A stretch of 64,000 bases of DNA from Edaphobacter modestus. GTDB lineage: Bacteria; Acidobacteriota; Terriglobia; Terriglobales; Acidobacteriaceae. The position numbers and the translations under genes are program-made. Positions 19,953-27,952 of the stretch are shown piece by piece (position 1 is the first letter of the stretch; every line of letters begins with the position of its first letter). The notes beneath the pieces were generated by a model. That model worked only from the letters and a program-made list of their open reading frames with translations. It searched no databases and was not told where the DNA came from. The stretch spans positions 3,038,001-3,102,000 of the forward strand of contig NZ_SHKW01000001.1 of the NCBI RefSeq assembly GCF_004217555.1. The letters are read 5' to 3'.

Positions 19953-20132
19953 ATGAAGCTTATCGTTCGTACTGCCGTCGCCGCCCTCGTCATCACCGGT
20001 GCTTGTGCCTCCACCCAGATCTCATCGGCCTCCACCGCTGCAAAGGTTAGCGTCGCCCGCAACAGCGCCCTCCCGACCCCCATGTGCGCTCCTGATGACC
20101 CGAATGCCTGTGGAATCACTCGCGGACGCTAA
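19953..20132 (+). CDS. tandem secreted peptide, copy 1
   Basis: 59-aa precursor. GAGGT at 19941 supports the ATG at 19953 over an upstream in-frame ATG at 19884. A signal peptide (residues 1 to about 26, cleavage near SSA-S) leads to a 33-residue mature part ending PTPMCAPDDPNACGITRGR with two cysteines (45 and 53). This copy differs from the others only in the signal peptide (Ile4, Ala11, Ile14, Cys18) and in Asn51. No family is recognised. The conservation of the mature part against a drifting leader points to selection on the secreted peptide. Confidence 0.75.
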   Translation: MKLIVRTAVAALVITGACASTQISSASTAAKVSVARNSALPTPMCAPDDPNACGITRGR

Positions 20133-20183
20133 CTCAATCCAACAAAAACTTCTAAAACTCTGAAAATAAGGGACATGTCTGCC

Positions 20184-20363
20184 ATGAAACTTGCTGTCCG
20201 TACCGCCGTCGCCGTTCTCGTCTTCACCGGGGCTTTTGCCTCTACCCAGATCTCCTCCGCCTCCACCGCTGCAAAGGTTAGCGTCGCCCGCAACAGCGCC
20301 CTCCCGACCCCCATGTGCGCTCCTGATGACCCGGATGCCTGTGGAATCACTCGCGGACGCTAA
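20184..20363 (+). CDS. tandem secreted peptide, copy 2
   Basis: 59-aa precursor, MKLAVRTAVAVLVFTGAFAS leader, Asp51. An additional in-frame ATG nine bases upstream (20175) exists because the spacer reads GGGACATGTCTGCC, but the AAGGGA ribosome site is too close to it, so 20184 is preferred. It is identical in DNA to copy 5 across gene and spacer, as far as can be read by eye. Confidence 0.75.
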   Translation: MKLAVRTAVAVLVFTGAFASTQISSASTAAKVSVARNSALPTPMCAPDDPDACGITRGR

Positions 20364-20414
20364 CTCAATCCAACAAAAACTTCTAAAACTCTGAAAATAA
20401 GGGACATATCTGCC

Positions 20415-20594
20415 ATGAAACTTGCTGTCCGTACCGCCGTCGCCGTTCTCGTCTTCACCGGGGCTTTTGCCTCTACCCAGATCTCCTCCGCCTCCACCGC
20501 TGCAAAGGTTAGCGTCGCCCGCAACAGCGCCCTCCCGACCCCCATGTGCGCTCCTGATGACCCGGATGCCTGTGGAATCACTCGCGGACGCTAA
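20415..20594 (+). CDS. tandem secreted peptide, copy 3
   Basis: 59-aa precursor with the same leader as copy 2 and Asp51. The upstream spacer has ATA where copies 2 and 5 have ATG, so only the inner start is possible here. This supports the inner ATG as the true start for all copies. The distance from copy 2 is exactly 231 bases. Confidence 0.75.
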   Translation: MKLAVRTAVAVLVFTGAFASTQISSASTAAKVSVARNSALPTPMCAPDDPDACGITRGR

Positions 20595-20645
20595 CTCAAT
20601 CCAACAAAAACTTCTAAAACTCTGAAAATAAGGGACATATCTGCC

Positions 20646-20825
20646 ATGAAACTTGCTGTCCGTACCGCCGTCGCCGTTCTCGTCTTCACCGGGGCTTTTG
20701 CCTCTACCCAGATCTCCTCCGCCTCCACCGCTGCAAAGGTTAGCGTCGCCCGCAACAGCGCCCTCCCGACCCCCATGTGCGCTCCTGATGACCCGAATGC
20801 CTGTGGAATCACTCGCGGACGCTAA
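20646..20825 (+). CDS. tandem secreted peptide, copy 4
   Basis: 59-aa precursor, same leader as copies 2-5, but Asn51 as in copy 1 and the ATA spacer variant as in copy 3. The mosaic of the two variable sites across copies suggests exchange between units rather than simple stepwise duplication. Confidence 0.75.
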   Translation: MKLAVRTAVAVLVFTGAFASTQISSASTAAKVSVARNSALPTPMCAPDDPNACGITRGR

Positions 20826-20876
20826 CTCAATCCAACAAAAACTTCTAAAACTCTGAAAATAAGGGACATGTCTGCC

Positions 20877-21056
20877 ATGAAACTTGCTGTCCGTACCGCC
20901 GTCGCCGTTCTCGTCTTCACCGGGGCTTTTGCCTCTACCCAGATCTCCTCCGCCTCCACCGCTGCAAAGGTTAGCGTCGCCCGCAACAGCGCCCTCCCGA
21001 CCCCCATGTGCGCTCCTGATGACCCGGATGCCTGTGGAATCACTCGCGGACGCTAA
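20877..21056 (+). CDS. tandem secreted peptide, copy 5
   Basis: 59-aa precursor, Asp51, with the ATG spacer variant. It is the last intact unit: right after its stop the repeat spacer breaks off at CTAACTCA and joins a decayed relative of the peptide's C-terminal half. Confidence 0.75.
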   Translation: MKLAVRTAVAVLVFTGAFASTQISSASTAAKVSVARNSALPTPMCAPDDPDACGITRGR

Positions 21057-21059
21057 CTC

Positions 21060-21171
21060 ATGTGCTCCTGATGACCCGAAATGCTTGTGGAATCGCGAAG
21101 TAGATGCTGCAAAAAAATGCAGTTTACCGAATAAAGATTATTGTGTCCGTCCCCGTCTTGAGCTAGGCTGA
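21060..21171 (+). pseudogene. decayed sixth peptide relative with Cys-rich tail
   Basis: From 21060 the DNA resumes homology inside the peptide gene: CAPDDPKCLWNRE matches CAPDDPNACGITRG of the array, then diverges into VDAAKKCSLPNKDYC and VRPRLELG before a stop at 21169. No signal peptide or start survives. It looks like the 3' part of a longer paralogue, fused to unit 5 by deletion. Four cysteines remain in the residue. Confidence 0.6.
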
Positions 21172-21190
21172 TAAAGTCTTTAGGGGACGT

Positions 21191-22123
21191 ATGATGACTC
21201 AAGACGCGTTCGTTGGTCTGCTTTCCTATCTCGAGCCGATTTTGTGCGCAATGGTTTTAACTCTTTTGTTGCGCAGCAAAGAAGCTAGAAACTTTATCTT
21301 CCTGGTCGGCCTACTCAGCGTGAAGATCATATCTTCTGCTATCTGCCTGCCTGTGCTTTACTTCGCTCCGCAGCACGCGATAGAGAAGCATATGGCCTAT
21401 CAAATTTATTTTTACGTTTACTGGACGAGCTATGCGCTTGAGGCCATCCTCTCGCTTCTCGTGATTTACAGCATCTTCAAGCTTGCGATGGCTCCCCTGA
21501 AGGGTTTGCAAACCTTGGGTATGCTCGTCTTCCGTTGGGTCGCGGCTATATCTATCGCTGTGTCAATTGGGGTTGCATTCACACCTCACCTGACCGGCCT
21601 CAAGTTTATGGTCGCGATGGTCACTCAGCTTCAGCAGACGTCCAGCATCCTTACGCTGTGCCTTTTACTCTTCGTCTGCTTCGCCATCGTGCCGATGGGA
21701 CTCTCGCATCGCAGCAGGATCTTCGGTGTCAGCTTCGGACTTGGCTTTCTCGCGACTACAGAACTTGTACGTTCCGCATGGTTGTCTCACAGCACGAAGA
21801 TGTACTCAACGGTGAATACCATCAGCGGGCTCACGATCTGCCTGACCCTGCTTGTATGGTCTGCGTACTTTGCGTTCCCTGAACCAAAGCGCCGTCTCAT
21901 CGTTCTTCCGACGACATCGCCCTTCCTTCGCTGGAACCAGATCTCTATGGCTCTAGGCGACAATCCGGGTTATGTGGCGGTCGGCGGCATTCCGCCCGAG
22001 CTTTTCGCTCCTGCAGAGCTTGAGGTGATGCGGCGTGCTTCGGCCAAGATGGTGCCAGAGCTGGTCGATTCCGTTTCTGCTCCGGCCTCAGGATCCGCAA
22101 TCATGCGCTCCATTCCGGCCTAA
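21191..22123 (+). CDS. polytopic membrane protein, unknown function
   Basis: 310 aa with about seven hydrophobic segments (for example LSYLEPILCAMVLTLLL, FIFLVGLLSVKIISSAICL, ILTLCLLLFVCFAIVPMGL, GLTICLTLLVWSAYFAF) and a C-terminal cytoplasmic tail of about 75 residues. AGGGGAC precedes the start. I recognise the general plan from hypothetical acidobacterial membrane proteins but no named family or motif. It lies 20 bases after the remnant of the peptide array on the same strand, so a receptor, exporter or immunity role for the peptides is possible but only by position. Confidence 0.7.
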   Translation: MMTQDAFVGLLSYLEPILCAMVLTLLLRSKEARNFIFLVGLLSVKIISSAICLPVLYFAPQHAIEKHMAYQIYFYVYWTSYALEAILSLLVIYSIFKLAMAPLKGLQTLGMLVFRWVAAISIAVSIGVAFTPHLTGLKFMVAMVTQLQQTSSILTLCLLLFVCFAIVPMGLSHRSRIFGVSFGLGFLATTELVRSAWLSHSTKMYSTVNTISGLTICLTLLVWSAYFAFPEPKRRLIVLPTTSPFLRWNQISMALGDNPGYVAVGGIPPELFAPAELEVMRRASAKMVPELVDSVSAPASGSAIMRSIPA

Positions 22124-22176
22124 GCTTTCAGCTGGCCTTGCGGATACGCTGAACGATTGAGAAATACAGGCAATAG

Positions 22177-22208
22177 GAAGGGCCGCCCTCGGGCGGCCCT
22201 TCTAGTTT
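22177..22208 (+). terminator. terminator between the membrane protein gene and rpsA
   Basis: GAAGGGCCGCCC (22177-22188) pairs with GGGCGGCCCTTC (22191-22202), followed by TAGTTTT. It lies between convergent genes. Confidence 0.88.
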
Positions 22209-22226
22209 TACGAATTGTGAGAAGGC

Positions 22227-24158
22227 TTACTCGCCAAACTCAGAACGCTTCCAGTTGATCAGATCGCCAAGAGTTGTACCGCTGCTCGAGGACGAGGAGG
22301 AGGAGGATCCCTTGTGATCGCGCTCCTTGTAGCTCTCGACTTCTGCGCGGCTTGCCTCTTCACCCACTGCGCGGATGCTCAGGCCAACCTTCTTCTCCTC
22401 CTGGTTCATCTTCACGATCCGGAACTCGTGCTCGTCGCCAACTTCGAGCTTGACCGGAACGTTGTGCTCGTCGACTGCCTCAGAGACATGGCAGAGACCC
22501 TCAACGCCTTCAGCGATCTCAACAAAGGCTCCGAACTGCGCTGTGCGCAGAGTCTTGCCCTTGATGACGTCGCCAACACGGTGCTGAGCAAAGAACGTAT
22601 CCCAAACATCGGGCTGAAGCTGCTTGACGCCAAGGGACAACCGGCGATTCTCAGGCTCGACGCCCAGAACCACAGCCTTGACCTTTTCGCCCTTCTTCAG
22701 GACCTCGGAAGGATGCTTGATGCGCTTCGTCCAGCTCAGGTTCGAGACGTGAACGAGACCGTCGATGCCGTCTTCAATCTCGATGAAGGCTCCGAAGTCG
22801 GTCAGGTTGCGTACCCGGCCCTCGATCACGGCACCGGTGGGGTACTTGTCCTCAAGCTGCTCCCACGGATTCTCCTGGAGCTGCTTCATTCCCAGCGAGA
22901 TGCGGCGGTCATTCGGATTGACGCTCAGAATGATCGTGTCCACCTCATCGCCCGGCTTCACCAGCTTCGAAGGGTGCTTCATGCGCTTGGACCAGGTCAT
23001 CTCCGAGACGTGAACCAGACCCTCGATGCCCTGCTCGAGCTCGACGAACGCGCCGTAGTCGGTGACGGAGAGAACGCGGCCGCGAACCTGTGCACCGATC
23101 GGGTAGCGTTCCGTCGCATCCAGCCACGGATCAGGCGTCAGCTGCTTGAAGCCCAGCGAAACGCGCTGCTTGTCCTTGTCGAACTTCAGCACCTTCACCT
23201 GGATCTCGTCACCAACATTGACCAGATCACGGGGATGCGTGAGGCGACCCCAGCTCATATCGGTAATGTGGAGCAGGCCATCGAGGCCGCCCAGATCGAC
23301 GAACGCGCCGTAGTCGGTGAGGTTCTTCACAGTTCCCGTAAGAATGGTGCCTTCTTCAAGGGTAGCCAGCGTCACCGACTTCTTTGAATTCTGCTCTTCT
23401 TCCAGCAGTTCCTTGCGGCTGATGACTACGTTTCCGCGCTTCTTGTTCAGCTTGATGACGCGGACTTCGATCTCCGTACCGATATAGCCGTCAAGATTGC
23501 GCACCGGGCGAATCTCAACCTGCGATCCGGGAAGGAATGCCTTGATGCCGATATCGACGGTCAGGCCACCCTTCACCCGGCTGAGGACCATACCCTTGAC
23601 CGGAGTCTTTTCGTTGGCCGCAGCCTCGAGCTTGTCCCACACCTTATGGCGCAGGGCCTTCTCGTAGCTGACCAGATAGCCGCCCTCGGACTCTTCGCGC
23701 TCGACGACCACTTCAACCTGGTCGCCAGCCTGGAACTTGGGAGTGCCGTTGATATCCAGCACCTGCTCCAGCGGAATGAGACCTTCAGACTTGAGCCCGA
23801 TGTCGACAACAACATGCTTGTCCGTAATCTTGACGACAGTGCCGGTGACGATCACCTCTTCGGTGGTCAGGCTCTGCGCGGCTGCGGCATCCGCCGCTTG
23901 TTCGCGGTCGAAGTTCGCCAACGCCTCTGCAAAGTCGGCGGAGTCGTAGTCGGGCTCAGGTCCCCCAGCGGCCTCAATCTCGGTCGCAACGGCTACTGGG
24001 TGCTCCACGGGCTCGCTCTGGGCGGTCTCATGCTGCTGGTTAGGGGTGGATTCGGAAGACAGGTCGGTGTTCCCGGCTGTCGCTTCGGGCGCTAGGACTT
24101 CCAGTTCGGTGGTCAGGGGTTTGCTCTCGGTTCGATCGGAATGATGGTTATCTACCAT
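22227..24158 (-). CDS. rpsA: 30S ribosomal protein S1
   Basis: Binds mRNA at the 30S platform. Six S1 (OB-fold) domains can be counted: GTVVKITDKHVVVDIG, GMVLSRVKGGLTVDIG, GTVKNLTDYGAFVDLG, GRVLSVTDYGAFVELE, GRVRNLTDFGAFIEIE and GKTLRTAQFGAFVEIA. The N-terminus has about 90 acidic low-complexity residues and the C-terminus a Ser run before TLGDLINWKRSEFGE. The start at 24158 (MVDNHHSD) is chosen over a TTG at 24230. 643 aa is above the E. coli 557 aa because of the acidic N-terminal extension. Confidence 0.95.
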   Translation of the reverse strand: MVDNHHSDRTESKPLTTELEVLAPEATAGNTDLSSESTPNQQHETAQSEPVEHPVAVATEIEAAGGPEPDYDSADFAEALANFDREQAADAAAAQSLTTEEVIVTGTVVKITDKHVVVDIGLKSEGLIPLEQVLDINGTPKFQAGDQVEVVVEREESEGGYLVSYEKALRHKVWDKLEAAANEKTPVKGMVLSRVKGGLTVDIGIKAFLPGSQVEIRPVRNLDGYIGTEIEVRVIKLNKKRGNVVISRKELLEEEQNSKKSVTLATLEEGTILTGTVKNLTDYGAFVDLGGLDGLLHITDMSWGRLTHPRDLVNVGDEIQVKVLKFDKDKQRVSLGFKQLTPDPWLDATERYPIGAQVRGRVLSVTDYGAFVELEQGIEGLVHVSEMTWSKRMKHPSKLVKPGDEVDTIILSVNPNDRRISLGMKQLQENPWEQLEDKYPTGAVIEGRVRNLTDFGAFIEIEDGIDGLVHVSNLSWTKRIKHPSEVLKKGEKVKAVVLGVEPENRRLSLGVKQLQPDVWDTFFAQHRVGDVIKGKTLRTAQFGAFVEIAEGVEGLCHVSEAVDEHNVPVKLEVGDEHEFRIVKMNQEEKKVGLSIRAVGEEASRAEVESYKERDHKGSSSSSSSSSGTTLGDLINWKRSEFGE

Positions 24159-24483
24159 GATGATTGCGGACTCCGGGACCCAAGCGTCCGTTCCATCGCG
24201 GGCGACTTTCTCTCGGGAACGTTCAGCCAACTTTGAGGGACTGAACTTCCATTCCTGATCGAGCGCGCAGGCAGGAACGAATTTTTCATCTTGCTAGAAG
24301 GAGCGGCTGCACTTGGGTCCCACACGCAGAGGCTCGTACTTAACGATAGAACCTCACCATCCATACGTCAACCGAACCGGGCAGCCAGAGTCTGCGCTTT
24401 TTACACCTTTATTACTTCCGAAGCGCGCCCCCCCGCCAGAACCGGAGATTCTGTCATCCCCAGCCGCTATACTCGGCAATCAT
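24159..24483. other. divergent promoter gap, rpsA / HIT gene
   Basis: No gene or repeat is supported. The gap separates divergently transcribed genes and must hold both promoters, but no convincing -35/-10 pair was found. The rpsA frame runs on to 24230 without a good start. Confidence 0.35.
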
Positions 24484-25065
24484 ATGGACCACTTATGGAC
24501 CCCCTGGCGGTATGCCTACATCACCCGCAGCGATCCCCAGGCCCGTACCGGCGTTGCACCTGAATTAGCAGACTGGCCGGCAGCCGAAGACAAGCACTGC
24601 GTCTTCTGCAACATGATCGCTGCCACCGACTACGCCATTGCCCACGGAATGCCGCTGGAGATCGCCGAACGAGCCTCGCACATCATTTATCGCGGACAAT
24701 ACTGTTTCCTTTGCCTGAATGCATACCCCTATGCAACAGGACATGTGCTGATTCTGCCCTATCTCCATACCGACTCCCTGGCTGCTGCGCCACCGGATGC
24801 GGTACACGAGATGATCGAGCTCGCGCAGCGCACGGAGAGGGCCCTCCGCTCAACCTACCGGCCCGATGGCATCAATCTCGGCATGAATCTGGGGGATGCT
24901 GCCGGCGCAGGAGTGGCCGGTCACATCCACATGCATGTGCTTCCCCGCTGGATTGGTGATACCAATTTCATGACCGTTACCGCTGAGACTCGCGTTCTTC
25001 CCGAAGCCCTCGACACTACCTGGAAAAGACTGCGGGATGCGTTGAAGAACAGTGCAACTCCTTAA
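24484..25065 (+). CDS. HIT family nucleotide hydrolase/phosphorylase
   Basis: 193 aa. The catalytic histidine triad is GHIHMHVLPRW with His147, His149 and His151. An N-terminal MDHLWTPWRYAYI and the FCNM pair of the HIT zinc-type subfamily, plus YPYATGHVLILPYLH, fit Ap4A phosphorylase-like HIT proteins common in Actinobacteria and Acidobacteria. It probably cleaves dinucleoside polyphosphates. A longer frame upstream is rejected because MDHLWTPWR is the conserved family start. Confidence 0.92.
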   Translation: MDHLWTPWRYAYITRSDPQARTGVAPELADWPAAEDKHCVFCNMIAATDYAIAHGMPLEIAERASHIIYRGQYCFLCLNAYPYATGHVLILPYLHTDSLAAAPPDAVHEMIELAQRTERALRSTYRPDGINLGMNLGDAAGAGVAGHIHMHVLPRWIGDTNFMTVTAETRVLPEALDTTWKRLRDALKNSATP

Positions 25066-25137
25066 CCCGGGAATACATCGAAAGGAACATAGTCCCCTGT
25101 AAGGTTTCGGGAATTTCTGTCTCGTCGAGGGCTTCAC

Positions 25138-25425
25138 ATGAATCCACTCTCGAAAATCCCTCCCTCCTCCGTTCGGCCCGGTTCCCGAATGCCTCCCAGC
25201 ATGGGGGCGCGTTCTGCCGAGTCTCGCCCTTATTTCGTTGGCACCGGAAACAGATACCCTGCCAAGCCGATTCTTCCCCTTTTTCCCCATGAATCCGAAG
25301 ACGCTCGCCTGACTGGTGAGACGCGCTCCCTCTTCCGCAGGCTGCTGGCGCTCAACCTTCCGGTCGCTGCGAGCGGAGCGGTTTCGGCCAAAATCATTCC
25401 ATCCCGAATGGGAAAGATCGCCTGA
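25138..25425 (+). CDS. possible small protein of unknown function
   Basis: A 95-codon frame with GAGGGC ten bases before the ATG. The second half (LFRRLLALNLPVAASGAVSAKIIPSRMGKIA in two parts: an amphipathic stretch and a basic end) reads more protein-like than random. A terminator follows 39 bases after the stop. The first half is Pro/Ser rich and uninformative, and the opposite strand also has open frames. The surrounding gap 25066-25524 has nothing else apart from that hairpin. Confidence 0.4.
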   Translation: MNPLSKIPPSSVRPGSRMPPSMGARSAESRPYFVGTGNRYPAKPILPLFPHESEDARLTGETRSLFRRLLALNLPVAASGAVSAKIIPSRMGKIA

Positions 25426-25463
25426 GGCCCACACGTGGCCCAAGCCATTCGACCTATCAAATT

Positions 25464-25497
25464 AAAGGGACCCTGCTCAGCAGCGTCCCTTTCTTTA
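25464..25497. terminator. bidirectional terminator
   Basis: AAAGGGAC (25464-25471) pairs with GTCCCTTT (25485-25492); the inner CCTGCTCAGCAGC adds a second small stem. T-rich flanks occur on both sides. It closes the DUF4440-type gene on the minus strand. Confidence 0.8.
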
Positions 25498-25524
25498 TGC
25501 CTGATCCCTTCCGCTTTCAGAAGT

Positions 25525-26097
25525 TCAACCGAATCTTGGCTCGAGAATCACGGCGTGAGCCGCGGGCCCAGGCTGTCCAGGCTTCTCCCGCGCTGACTTC
25601 GACGGCTGGATTCGAGTCGCTTCAAAGCTTGTGATCTTCCATTCTCCCGAAGGCAGCTGTCGATAGACGCGGGTATAGCGGTACGTTCCCTTCACCGCGG
25701 TTCCTTCGCTCGTTCCCTCTACCTCGGCCCGGCTGGTCACAATCGCAACAGAGTCAAGCAATTTCACCTTCATATCATCCAGCTCGACCCTTGTAAGGAC
25801 CAGCTGGTGATTCCGGATCCGATCCAGTTGCTGGGCCTTCGTATTTACCTGGCCCGACATCGAGATGCCAATAAAGTCGTCGGAGAGCATGCGATCCATG
25901 GTCGCTACGTCGCCAGCCAGCTGAGCGGTGCGCCACTTCTCCTCCAGGGCCTCCACCTGCTTCCTGGCGTCATGCTTCTTATGGTGTTTCTGCTCCTGTT
26001 GAGCATGTGCACATGCGATAAAACAGGAGAGCAAAACCAACGCCATCAGCACCGTGGAAGATGTTGAGCCTTTGCGAAATGGGGCCGGGCGGACCAT
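25525..26097 (-). CDS. exported DUF4440/SnoaL-like protein
   Basis: 190 aa. The start at 26097 gives a signal peptide (STVLMALVLLSCFIACAHAQ) ending in AHAQ. The mature protein opens with a His/Lys-rich stretch (EQKHHKKHDARKQV) and then an NTF2-like fold of the DUF4440 type: LEEKWRTAQLAGDVATMDRMLSDDFIGI, VTSRAEVEG, YRYTRVYRQLPSGEWKITSF. Such domains bind small hydrophobic ligands or are enzymes; function is unknown here. A longer frame to 26190 begins with less convincing sequence. Confidence 0.75.
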   Translation of the reverse strand: MVRPAPFRKGSTSSTVLMALVLLSCFIACAHAQQEQKHHKKHDARKQVEALEEKWRTAQLAGDVATMDRMLSDDFIGISMSGQVNTKAQQLDRIRNHQLVLTRVELDDMKVKLLDSVAIVTSRAEVEGTSEGTAVKGTYRYTRVYRQLPSGEWKITSFEATRIQPSKSAREKPGQPGPAAHAVILEPRFG

Positions 26098-26205
26098 GAG
26101 CGTACCGGATAGTAGACCGAGATACAGCCCGGAGTCAAAAAAATACTCCACTAACGCAGTCAGGTCGAGAGCCAGCGGGATGCGTTTCATCCCGCCGGCG
26201 GTTCT

Positions 26206-26493
26206 TCAGCAGACTGCGGTTAAATTCTCCAACTGCCGCTCCAGCATCTTCTGGAACAGTCCACCCACGGCATACTGTTGAAAGTGGGGTGTATTGCGGT
26301 GGAAGTCGAGCGCCGCGTCATCGGCATACTGCTCGTAGATGACCACCGTCGCCGGTTCCCCCTCCACAAAGTGAGGAATATAACTCACGCATCCGGGCTC
26401 CTGACGCGATGCTTCCGTCAGCTTGCGGAGGATTCCGGCTATCTCGTCGTGATCGCCTGGCTCAAAACGCATCCGTACTGTAAAACTCACCAT
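26206..26493 (-). CDS. antibiotic biosynthesis monooxygenase (ABM) domain protein
   Basis: 95-aa ferredoxin-like single-domain protein of the ABM/YgiN type. Family features: FTVRMRFEPGDHDEIAGILRKL, then EPGCVSYIPHF, VVIYEQYADDAALDFHRNTPHFQQY. Members are often quinol or haem-modifying monooxygenases working as dimers without cofactor. It lies 11 bases downstream of purA on the same strand and may be cotranscribed with it. Confidence 0.85.
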   Translation of the reverse strand: MVSFTVRMRFEPGDHDEIAGILRKLTEASRQEPGCVSYIPHFVEGEPATVVIYEQYADDAALDFHRNTPHFQQYAVGGLFQKMLERQLENLTAVC

Positions 26494-26504
26494 TCTCGGC
26501 TCCT

Positions 26505-27815
26505 CTACCCCTTCAGTGCCGCGTCAAATTCAGGCAGCGTAATGGTCTGATCGCGATCGGGCCCGGTTGAAACCATTCCGATCTTGGCCTTCGACTCTTT
26601 TTCGAGGAAGCGCAGATAGTCCTGCGCCAGCTGCGGCAGCTTCTCCCACTCCGTAATTCCTTCGGTGGATTCGTTCCAGCCCTTCAGCGTCGTATAGATC
26701 GGCTGGATCGAATCGAATCCGCGCATATCCGCCGGAATCACATCGGTCACCTTGCCGTCGATCTTGTAGCCGGTGCACACCGGAATCTCTTCGCAGGCAT
26801 CCATCACATCGAGCTTGGTTACCACCAGCCACTCCGTGCTGTTGATCATGTTGCTGTAACGCAGCAGCGGCAGATCGAGCCAGCCACACCGGCGCGGACG
26901 CCCGGTCACAGCACCGTACTCCTGTCCCCGCGCCCGCAGCAGGTCTGCGGTGTCGTCGTGGATCTCGGTCGGGAATGGACCTTCGCCCACACGCGTAACG
27001 TATGCCTTGGTCACTCCGATGACCGTATTGATTCTCGTCGGACCCACTCCAGTACCTGTCACCGCTCCGCCCGCCGTTGCCGATGAGGACGTAACAAACG
27101 GATACGTCCCGTGATCGATATCCAGCAGCGCGCCCTGCGCTCCTTCGAACATCACGTTGCCGCCGCGATCCAACTCCTCGTTCAGCAGAACAGCCGTGTC
27201 CGTCACAAAGGGAGCCACCTGCTCGGCCGCCCGCGAATACTCCTCATACATCGTCTTCGGGTCCAGCGGCTCGGTTCCGAACAGCGCGTGCGCGATCGTG
27301 TTCTTCTCGTGGCAAGCGTTCTCGATGTGCGTACGCAGCAGCGCAGGATTGAGCAGATCGATCACCCGCAGACCGCTGCGGTGCATCTTGTCCTCGTAGG
27401 CCGGGCCAATGCCGCGGCTCGTGGTTCCGATCTTCGTCCGTCCCGGAGCATTCTCCGCCGCCAGCTCGATCATCCGGTGATAGGGAAGGATGACCTGCGC
27501 CCGGTTGGAGACAAACAACTGCTTATCGACTGGCAGACCGGCGTCCCGAAGCTTCTTCACCTCGTTCAGAAAGGCCATCGGGTCCAGCACCACGCCGTTG
27601 CCGATCACGCCCTTGCACTCAGGACGTAGAACGCCGCAGGGAATCAGCTGCAGGACAAACTTCTTCCCCTTGATGATGACCGTGTGTCCGGCGTTATGCC
27701 CGCCCGCGTAACGCGCCACCACGGAGAACCTCTCCGACAGCACGTCCACAATCTTGCCCTTGCCCTCATCGCCCCACTGGGCACCCAAAATGACCGCAGA
27801 TCTCGGTTGACTCAC
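26505..27815 (-). CDS. purA: adenylosuccinate synthetase
   Basis: First committed step from IMP to AMP (IMP + Asp + GTP). Motifs: GAQWGDEGKGKIVDVL (P-loop region with catalytic Asp and His in GGHNAGHT), GVVLDPMAFLNEV, GTTSRGIGPAYEDK, EGAQGALLDIDHGTYPFVTSS, and GRPRRCGWLD. The start is uncertain: GTG at 27815 has GGAGA about 11 bases upstream and gives 436 aa; ATG at 27845 has no ribosome site and adds ten residues. All catalytic motifs are intact. Confidence 0.96.
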   Translation of the reverse strand: MSQPRSAVILGAQWGDEGKGKIVDVLSERFSVVARYAGGHNAGHTVIIKGKKFVLQLIPCGVLRPECKGVIGNGVVLDPMAFLNEVKKLRDAGLPVDKQLFVSNRAQVILPYHRMIELAAENAPGRTKIGTTSRGIGPAYEDKMHRSGLRVIDLLNPALLRTHIENACHEKNTIAHALFGTEPLDPKTMYEEYSRAAEQVAPFVTDTAVLLNEELDRGGNVMFEGAQGALLDIDHGTYPFVTSSSATAGGAVTGTGVGPTRINTVIGVTKAYVTRVGEGPFPTEIHDDTADLLRARGQEYGAVTGRPRRCGWLDLPLLRYSNMINSTEWLVVTKLDVMDACEEIPVCTGYKIDGKVTDVIPADMRGFDSIQPIYTTLKGWNESTEGITEWEKLPQLAQDYLRFLEKESKAKIGMVSTGPDRDQTITLPEFDAALKG

Positions 27816-27952
27816 GATGGATATCTTCTCCAAAAGAATGGCCATTTCTGGCCGGCCCCGAAGGGTAGTTTTCGAATGTACGCACAGTACCCGGATGGGA
27901 TCGGGACGAGACGCGCCTCACCCATCATATCGTGTCCCTGTAAGATCGCCCC

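Larger units (their letters stand above)
19953..21060 (+). repeat. five-unit 231-bp tandem gene array
   Basis: Gene starts fall at 19953, 20184, 20415, 20646 and 20877, all exactly 231 apart. Each unit is a 180-base gene plus a 51-base AT-rich spacer (AACTCAATCCAACAAAAACT and so on, ending GGGACAT(G/A)TCTGCC). Units 2-5 differ at only two seen positions. Confidence 0.95.

Noticed and set aside
19953..21060. Tandem array as a CRISPR
   Set aside because: Units are 231 bp, coding, and lack short repeats with unique spacers.
22314..23387. 357-codon frame opposite rpsA
   Set aside because: Repetitive Leu/Arg/Asp content follows the S1 repeats on the coding strand; no start signal.
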